DNA of 64,000 bases from assembly GCF_040564635.1 (NCBI RefSeq), contig NZ_CP159837.1, forward strand, positions 3,335,001 through 3,399,000. The letters run 5' to 3'. This stretch comes from Planktothricoides raciborskii GIHE-MW2 (lineage in GTDB: Bacteria > Cyanobacteriota > Cyanobacteriia > Cyanobacteriales > Laspinemataceae). A model generated the notes under the pieces. That model was not told the origin of the DNA and searched no databases. It was given only the letters and a program-made list of their open reading frames with translations. Shown piece by piece: positions 59,566 to 64,000 of the stretch (position 1 is its first letter; every line of letters starts with the position of its first letter). A program made the position numbers and the translations under genes.

Positions 59566-60015
59566 ATGAATTTTCCCTTACTGGCTATGAGTCCTAGTGT
59601 CATTTGGTTAATTGTTGGCTTAATTTTGTGTGGGTTTGAGTTGATGTTGCCCAATGCCTTTGTGTCTATGATGATGGGTGTCAGTGCCTTGATCATGGCT
59701 GGGTTGGCGTTGGTGTTGCCAAACTTGGGCTTACAAGTGTTGGTCTGGATGGGTTTATCTGGGGTCTTGGTGTTCCGAGGTCGTCAATTCTTCATGTCTC
59801 GGCAGAAATTCGATTTGCTGGCTGACGCAAATGAGGCGGAAACTTTAACGGAAATTCCCCCAGGCAAAGTGGGTCGAGTGTTGTTTGAAGGCAATTCTTG
59901 GCAAGCACGATGTGCCGATGACCATCAGGCGATCGCGCCGAATCAAAAAGTTTATGTCATTAGTCGAGAAGGCACTACCTTGATCGTGATGCCAGAACAC
60001 CTTTTGAATTCTTAA
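59566..60015 (+). CDS. NfeD-like membrane protein
   Basis: The 149-residue protein has two or three hydrophobic helices (about 10-65) and a C-terminal OB-fold domain (about 95-148) with GKVGRVLFEGNSWQARC, typical of NfeD proteins. These work with SPFH proteins in membrane microdomains. An SPFH gene lies 154 bp downstream, a standard pairing, so the two probably form one functional unit. Confidence 0.85.
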   Translation: MNFPLLAMSPSVIWLIVGLILCGFELMLPNAFVSMMMGVSALIMAGLALVLPNLGLQVLVWMGLSGVLVFRGRQFFMSRQKFDLLADANEAETLTEIPPGKVGRVLFEGNSWQARCADDHQAIAPNQKVYVISREGTTLIVMPEHLLNS

Positions 60016-60169
60016 CCTCAATGGCATATGGTATCTCTCTTTCTGGTCTAGTCCTTAATTTATCCTTAATTTATCCTTGATTTATTCTGGGTTAAATTAA
60101 ATTAAATTGAATTGAATTGAATCAATTGTTTCTGATGTTTTTTCAAAATAATGACTTGAGAGGTTTAAT

Positions 60170-61162
60170 ATGGATATAGCACCAATTTTTTTGGCCTTCG
60201 TCATTTTTAGCGGCACGTTTCTGTTTCGGGGTTTGAAATTTATCGATCAAGGGAATGAATCTCTGGTGCAAAGCTTAGGCAAGTATAAAAGCAAACTCAC
60301 TCCTGGGATGCACTGGATTAACCCTTTTTTCGATAAAATTGTTTATACGGAAACCATCCGGGAAAAAGTATTAGATATCCCCAAACAAACTTGTATCACC
60401 CGCGATAACGTTTCCATCAGCGTAGATGCAGTAGTTTATTGGCGAATTGTGGATATGGCGAGAGCCTATTACAAAGTAGAAAATTTGCTGCTGGCTATGC
60501 AGAATTTAGTTTTAACTCAAATTCGCGCCGAAATGGGTAAACTAGAATTAGATGAAACCTTTACTGCGCGTTCTGAAGTCAATGAAACCTTACTGCGAGA
60601 ATTGGATTTAGCGACTGATCCTTGGGGAATAAAAGTCACTCGCGTGGAACTGCGGGATATTTTTCCCTCCAAAGCGGTACAAGACTCGATGGAATTGCAG
60701 ATGACCGCCGAACGCAAACGTCGGGCAGCGATTCTCACTTCTGAGGGGGAACGGGATTCCGCGATTAACTCGGCGAAAGGAAAAGCCGAAGCCCAAGTTC
60801 TAGAAGCCGAATCTCGTAAAAAAGCCGCAATTTTAGCCGCTGAAGCGGAACAACAGGCACTCATTTTGAAAGCCGAAGCGGAACGGCAGCAACAAATTCT
60901 CAAAGCTAAAGCCACGGCGGAAGCCTTACAAATTGTGGCGCAAAAACTGGAAAATGAACCCAATGCCCGGGAGTCGCTTCAGTTTTTACTGGCGCAACAA
61001 TATCTAGAAATGGGGATGAAAATTGGCAGCAGCGATAGTAGTAAGGTGATGTTTATGGATCCCCGAAGTATTCCCGCCACCTTTGAAGGACTGCGATCGA
61101 TTGTTAGCGAAGAACCTTCTGACAGTGAAACGGAAATCTTTAAAAAACTGGGAAATCGTTAG
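60170..61162 (+). CDS. SPFH/band 7 (stomatin-like) protein
   Basis: The 330-residue protein has an N-terminal membrane segment (about 1-18), an SPFH domain (about 20-175) and a long Ala/Glu/Lys-rich coiled coil (about 175-265), the layout of paraslipin/stomatin-like proteins. It forms oligomers in membrane domains and pairs with the upstream NfeD protein. A GAGG ribosome site lies before the ATG. Confidence 0.92.
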   Translation: MDIAPIFLAFVIFSGTFLFRGLKFIDQGNESLVQSLGKYKSKLTPGMHWINPFFDKIVYTETIREKVLDIPKQTCITRDNVSISVDAVVYWRIVDMARAYYKVENLLLAMQNLVLTQIRAEMGKLELDETFTARSEVNETLLRELDLATDPWGIKVTRVELRDIFPSKAVQDSMELQMTAERKRRAAILTSEGERDSAINSAKGKAEAQVLEAESRKKAAILAAEAEQQALILKAEAERQQQILKAKATAEALQIVAQKLENEPNARESLQFLLAQQYLEMGMKIGSSDSSKVMFMDPRSIPATFEGLRSIVSEEPSDSETEIFKKLGNR

Positions 61163-61746
61163 CTAGAATTTAACTATCGATCGAGATTTCGGGTTCAGGC
61201 AAACGCCGATTTACGGCTGAAATATCCAGTCAGCCTTTAGCGGTCTAATGATTGGTGTCTAAAGGGATGAGGATGGATGCGATCGCCACTCGTCTTCGAG
61301 GTAATCGATCTATTGCCCCGAAGACGAGATTAATCCCTTAAATTTTGAGCGATTTTCCGCCCAGGGATGAATTGTGTGCCGCAAGATTTGTATCACTATA
61401 AACGCTCAATGCCAACGATCGCAGGAGGTTTCGCGGGTGATGAATATTAATAGATCCCTTGACCTAGGTCACTTATCTAGGAAGCATCAATCTCTATACT
61501 AACGATAGGTGCTGATGGTTCATCAGCATTTCTCTGTCACGCAGATGCGCTAAAAAGAGCGGTCATCTCTTTTACCTGGGCAATTGATTGCCACAACTGC
61601 GAGAAATTTTGCTTCATACTGAGAGAGTAAAGTTCTGTAACAGAATACCGAGAAATGTCCATTTACTCAATCGATAGTGGGGATAATCAAAAGAAGCATC
61701 TGCCAACCGACCATCTTTGTCACCGGGAGTAATTGATACTTAGCTT
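61163..61746. promoter_or_regulatory. Long leader/intergenic region before the sigma factor gene
   Basis: The 584-bp gap contains a nested inverted repeat: outer arms AAGGGAT (61262-61268) and ATCCCTT (61333-61339), inner arms CTCGTCTTCG (61289-61298) and CGAAGACGAG (61319-61328). This may be a terminator for the SPFH gene. A second perfect hairpin, GCTGATG-GTT-CATCAGC, lies at 61511-61527. No ORF is convincing. The sigma factor promoter(s) should lie here. Confidence 0.5.
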
Positions 61747-62991
61747 ATGCAAAACACCTCTTTTTATTCTGGAGAAGATGACGAGCAACGAGATGCCGCC
61801 AATGTTGAGGTGGAAGATATCGATAGTTTATCTCTGGAATTTGACGAAAACTCAACGGAGTTAGAACAAGATGTCAGTAGCAATACCTTGCAACCGGCAG
61901 TTCGTTCTCGGAGCCAGGATTTAGTTCGCTTATATCTACAGGAAATTGGTCGGGTTCCCCTGTTGAGTCGAGATGAAGAAGTTGCCGAAGCCCAAAGAGT
62001 GCAACGTTATATGCAGTTGCTGGAGTTGCGGACCCAAGCAGCGCAGACAAAAGACGGCATCATGCGTCAATATGTGGAGTTGATGGATTTGCGCGATCGC
62101 CTTGCCGCCAAATTAGGGCATCAACCGCCTTTAGCGAGATGGGCTAGGGATGCCAAGCTTCAGGAAGCAGAACTGAAAAAGCTAATTGCCGTAGGCAAAG
62201 CAGCTTGGGCAAAAATTGCCGATTTAACCGTAGAGGAACTGGATCGGATCCAAACCCAAGGCATTCGGGCGAAAGAGCACATGATCAAGGCCAACCTGCG
62301 TTTAGTGGTGTCCGTAGCCAAAAAGTATCAAAATCGCGGCTTAGAACTGCTCGATTTAGTTCAGGAAGGCACCTTGGGCTTAGAACGCTCCGTAGACAAG
62401 TTTGACCCGACCAAAGGATATCGATTTAGCACCTATGCTTACTGGTGGATTCGTCAAGGGATTACTAGAGCGATCGCCACCCAAAGCCGAACGATTAGAC
62501 TACCCGTTCACATTACGGAAAAACTCAACAAAATTAAAAAAGCGCAAAGGAAACTTTCTCAAGAAAAAGGCCGAACTCCCAGTATTGATGACATTGCTCG
62601 CGAATTAGGCAACAAGCCCTCAGAAGTGAGGGAAGTCTTGTTGCGTGTTCCTCGGTCGGTTTCTTTGGAAACGAAAGTGGGTAAAGAAAAAGACACCGAA
62701 CTAGGAGATTTACTAGAAACCGATGAAATTTCTCCCGAAGACCTCCTCGTCCGAGAATCTTTACAGCGGGACTTAAAAGAACTCTTAGCGGATTTAAGCA
62801 TTCGCGAGCGAGAGGTCATTGAAATGAGATTTGGGTTGTTAGATGGTCATCCCTATTCTCTCTCGGATGTAGGCAAGGCTTTAGAATTATCTCGCGAGCG
62901 GGTGCGTCAAATTGAAGCCAAGGCATTACAAAAATTACGCCAACCGAAGCGGCGAAATCGCGTTCGGGACTATCTGGAGTCATTAACTTGA
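61747..62991 (+). CDS. rpoD: Principal RNA polymerase sigma factor (sigma-70 group 1-like)
   Basis: The 414-residue protein has region 1.2 (DLVRLYLQEIGRVPLL), regions 2.1-2.4 (ANLRLVVSVAKKY, YRFSTYAYWWIRQ, TRAIA), region 3 and region 4.2 with helix-turn-helix (LSLSRERVRQIEAKALQKLR-type, EALQKLR end). The intact region 1.2 and 4.2 and its length match cyanobacterial SigA/RpoD1 or a close group 2 paralogue. The N-terminus is acidic. It directs RNA polymerase to housekeeping promoters. Confidence 0.92.
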   Translation: MQNTSFYSGEDDEQRDAANVEVEDIDSLSLEFDENSTELEQDVSSNTLQPAVRSRSQDLVRLYLQEIGRVPLLSRDEEVAEAQRVQRYMQLLELRTQAAQTKDGIMRQYVELMDLRDRLAAKLGHQPPLARWARDAKLQEAELKKLIAVGKAAWAKIADLTVEELDRIQTQGIRAKEHMIKANLRLVVSVAKKYQNRGLELLDLVQEGTLGLERSVDKFDPTKGYRFSTYAYWWIRQGITRAIATQSRTIRLPVHITEKLNKIKKAQRKLSQEKGRTPSIDDIARELGNKPSEVREVLLRVPRSVSLETKVGKEKDTELGDLLETDEISPEDLLVRESLQRDLKELLADLSIREREVIEMRFGLLDGHPYSLSDVGKALELSRERVRQIEAKALQKLRQPKRRNRVRDYLESLT

Positions 62992-63018
62992 ATCCGGGCA
63001 ACAACCATTCAGGGGCTG

Positions 63019-63088
63019 GAGAAACCGGGTAAATCCATTGATGTTTGGCCAATCTTCTGGGAAAACAATCCGAAAACACCCGGTTTCT
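63019..63088. repeat. Inverted AGAAACCGGGT arms after rpoD
   Basis: AGAAACCGGGT (63020-63030) and ACCCGGTTTCT (63078-63088) are perfect 11-bp inverted arms 47 bases apart, from the same family as the tamB insert at 211-245. They could terminate rpoD transcription. Confidence 0.75.
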
Positions 63089-63174
63089 TGGACTTTTTGA
63101 CAATTCTTTAGGGATATTATCGGCGATTTCGCCTCGTCAGACGGGGAAATTTACCCGTCAATAAGCGGAAATTG

Positions 63175-63229
63175 TTGCAACTTTACAAATAAACAGGTAT
63201 TATTCTCAATAAATATATTTTATTGAGAA
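63175..63229 (+). promoter_or_regulatory. furA promoter with Fur-box-like operator
   Basis: TTGCAA (63175-63180) and TATTAT (63198-63203) are spaced by 17 bp and fit a sigma-70 promoter. A perfect palindrome TTCTCAATAAA-TATAT-TTTATTGAGAA (63203-63229) overlaps the start-site region 15 bp before the ATG. An AT-rich palindrome at this position fits autorepression by the downstream Fur-family protein. Confidence 0.72.
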
Positions 63230-63244
63230 CTTGAGAGCGTTACT

Positions 63245-63700
63245 ATGTCTTTTTATACAGCAAGTTCCCTGAAAGCTGAACTCAACGAGCGCGGATGGAG
63301 AATGACTCCACAGCGAGAACAGATTTTACAGGTCTTTCAGAACTTGAACAAGGGTCATCATCTCAGTGCTGAGGATTTATACCGGCTACTCCAGAGTGAA
63401 AATCAGCATATTAGTTTATCGACGATTTACCGAACCCTCAAGTTAATGGCACGGATGGGAATTCTGCGGGAACTCGAACTGGCAGAAGGACATAAGCATT
63501 ATGAACTCAATCAACCTTATCCTTATCATCACCATCACCTGATTTGTGTCCGCTGTAATAAAACTATTGAGTTCAAAAGTGATTCTATTTTAAAAGTCGG
63601 CAGCAAAACGGCAAAAAAAGAAGGATATCACTTATTAGATTGTCAATTAACGATTCATGCGATTTGTCCCACTTGTCAGAGAGCTTTAATGCCTCTTTGA
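63245..63700 (+). CDS. furA: Ferric uptake regulator FurA
   Basis: The 151-residue protein has an N-terminal winged helix (TPQREQILQVF, STIYRTLKLMARMGIL) and a metal-binding C-terminus with HHHH (about 95-98), CVRC and CPTC. The length and sequence are very close to Anabaena FurA as I recall it. It represses iron-acquisition genes when iron is sufficient. The palindrome just upstream suggests autoregulation. Confidence 0.93.
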   Translation: MSFYTASSLKAELNERGWRMTPQREQILQVFQNLNKGHHLSAEDLYRLLQSENQHISLSTIYRTLKLMARMGILRELELAEGHKHYELNQPYPYHHHHLICVRCNKTIEFKSDSILKVGSKTAKKEGYHLLDCQLTIHAICPTCQRALMPL

Positions 63701-63702
63701 TA

Positions 63703-63810
63703 ATTGATAATGGATAATTGATAATTGATGGTTGATGAGTAGGAAATTATCCATTGTCCATTGTCCATTGTCCATTGTCCATTGTCCATTGTCCATTATC
63801 AATTATCGAT
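63703..63810. repeat. Heptamer tandem repeats after furA
   Basis: ATAATTGATAATGG-type repeats precede about seven copies of the heptamer TTGTCCA (63744-63788), then TTATCAATTATCGAT. The ends are inverse to each other, so a long hairpin is possible. These are the short tandemly repeated heptamers common in filamentous cyanobacteria. Confidence 0.88.
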
Positions 63811-63823
63811 TGGTTTGCAGATT

Positions 63824-64000
63824 TTAAAGATAAGCAACCCGAGCGTCAATGATCCCGCTTTGTTGTAAAAATTTCACTCGTGTTTTGGCAATGTCGTAAT
63901 TGGGATAAGAACCTGCGTGAATATAGGTGCCTAATTGAGAAGGAGCCTCAAATGCGGTGGGGAAAATTTGCTGGACTTGAGCCAGAGTGATGTTACTTCT
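63824..64000 (-). CDS. C-terminal end of a SPOR-like protein (5' end missing)
   Basis: The last 58 codons are visible. The sequence (GTYIHAGSYPNYDIAKTRV, then KFLQQSGIIDARVAYL) resembles the end of a SPOR/sporulation-related repeat, which in other proteins binds peptidoglycan. Too little is visible to name the protein; its 5' end lies beyond the window. It converges with furA across the heptamer repeats. Confidence 0.55.
   Translation of the reverse strand, partial: RSNITLAQVQQIFPTAFEAPSQLGTYIHAGSYPNYDIAKTRVKFLQQSGIIDARVAYL

Overview
The window is chromosomal DNA of a filamentous cyanobacterium, most likely of the Oscillatoriales in the broad sense. Three things suggest this: the HIP1 octamer GCGATCGC is very frequent; there are typical cyanobacterial genes (a furA-type regulator, a DUF751/Ycf33 protein, YbjN, a zinc-ribbon Ser/Thr kinase and a gas-vesicle operon); and intergenic spaces are full of short palindromic and heptamer-type repeats. 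I cannot name the genus from sequence alone. No rRNA, tRNA or CRISPR array was recognised.

Layout. 1-4.1 kb: 3' part of a TamB-like outer-membrane biogenesis gene. 4.3-9.1 kb: secreted FAD oxidoreductase, Hpt protein, radC. 9.4-14.3 kb: a 1638-residue receptor-like protein with three TIR domains, one membrane segment and 14 nearly identical WD40 blades. 14.7-20 kb: gamma-glutamylcyclotransferase-like protein, membrane Ser/Thr kinase, patatin-like lipase. 20-34 kb: housekeeping genes (pnp, SNF2 ATPase, J-domain protein, site-2 protease, lipoate ligase with YbjN, DUF751, rbfA, ABC-2 exporter pair). 34.4-41.3 kb: a two-gene phosphorelay operon (8-PAS hybrid kinase plus REC-kinase). 41.8-46 kb: recF and a P2A calcium-type ATPase.

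46.1-52.5 kb is a decayed, gene-poor stretch. It holds a truncated tnpB, a REC-GGDEF relic, a frameshifted unknown gene, a group II intron relic and an IS630-family element. The IS630 element sits inside gvpJ: joining its flanks across the TA target restores the missing GvpJ tail. Next comes the minus-strand gas-vesicle operon gvpA-gvpC-gvpN-gvpJ (56.07 down to about 51.4 kb). A second group II intron relic, in the opposite orientation, lies upstream of gvpA. gvpK, F, G, L, V and W, which often accompany these genes, are not in the window.

The most notable observation is in the gvp operon. GvpC and GvpN both carry, after a low-complexity linker, homologous C-terminal domains of about 53 residues that look like winged helices. 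These are not part of the classical GvpC repeat or the GvpN AAA+ core. The shared module suggests a physical or regulatory link between the shell-strengthening protein and the ATPase. A hairpin plus T-run overlaps the gvpA stop codon and would explain excess GvpA over GvpC.

56.7-64 kb: a lipoprotein, a pseudokinase-PP2C phosphatase fusion, an NfeD/SPFH membrane pair, the principal sigma factor, furA with a perfect operator palindrome, and the 3' end of a SPOR-like gene.
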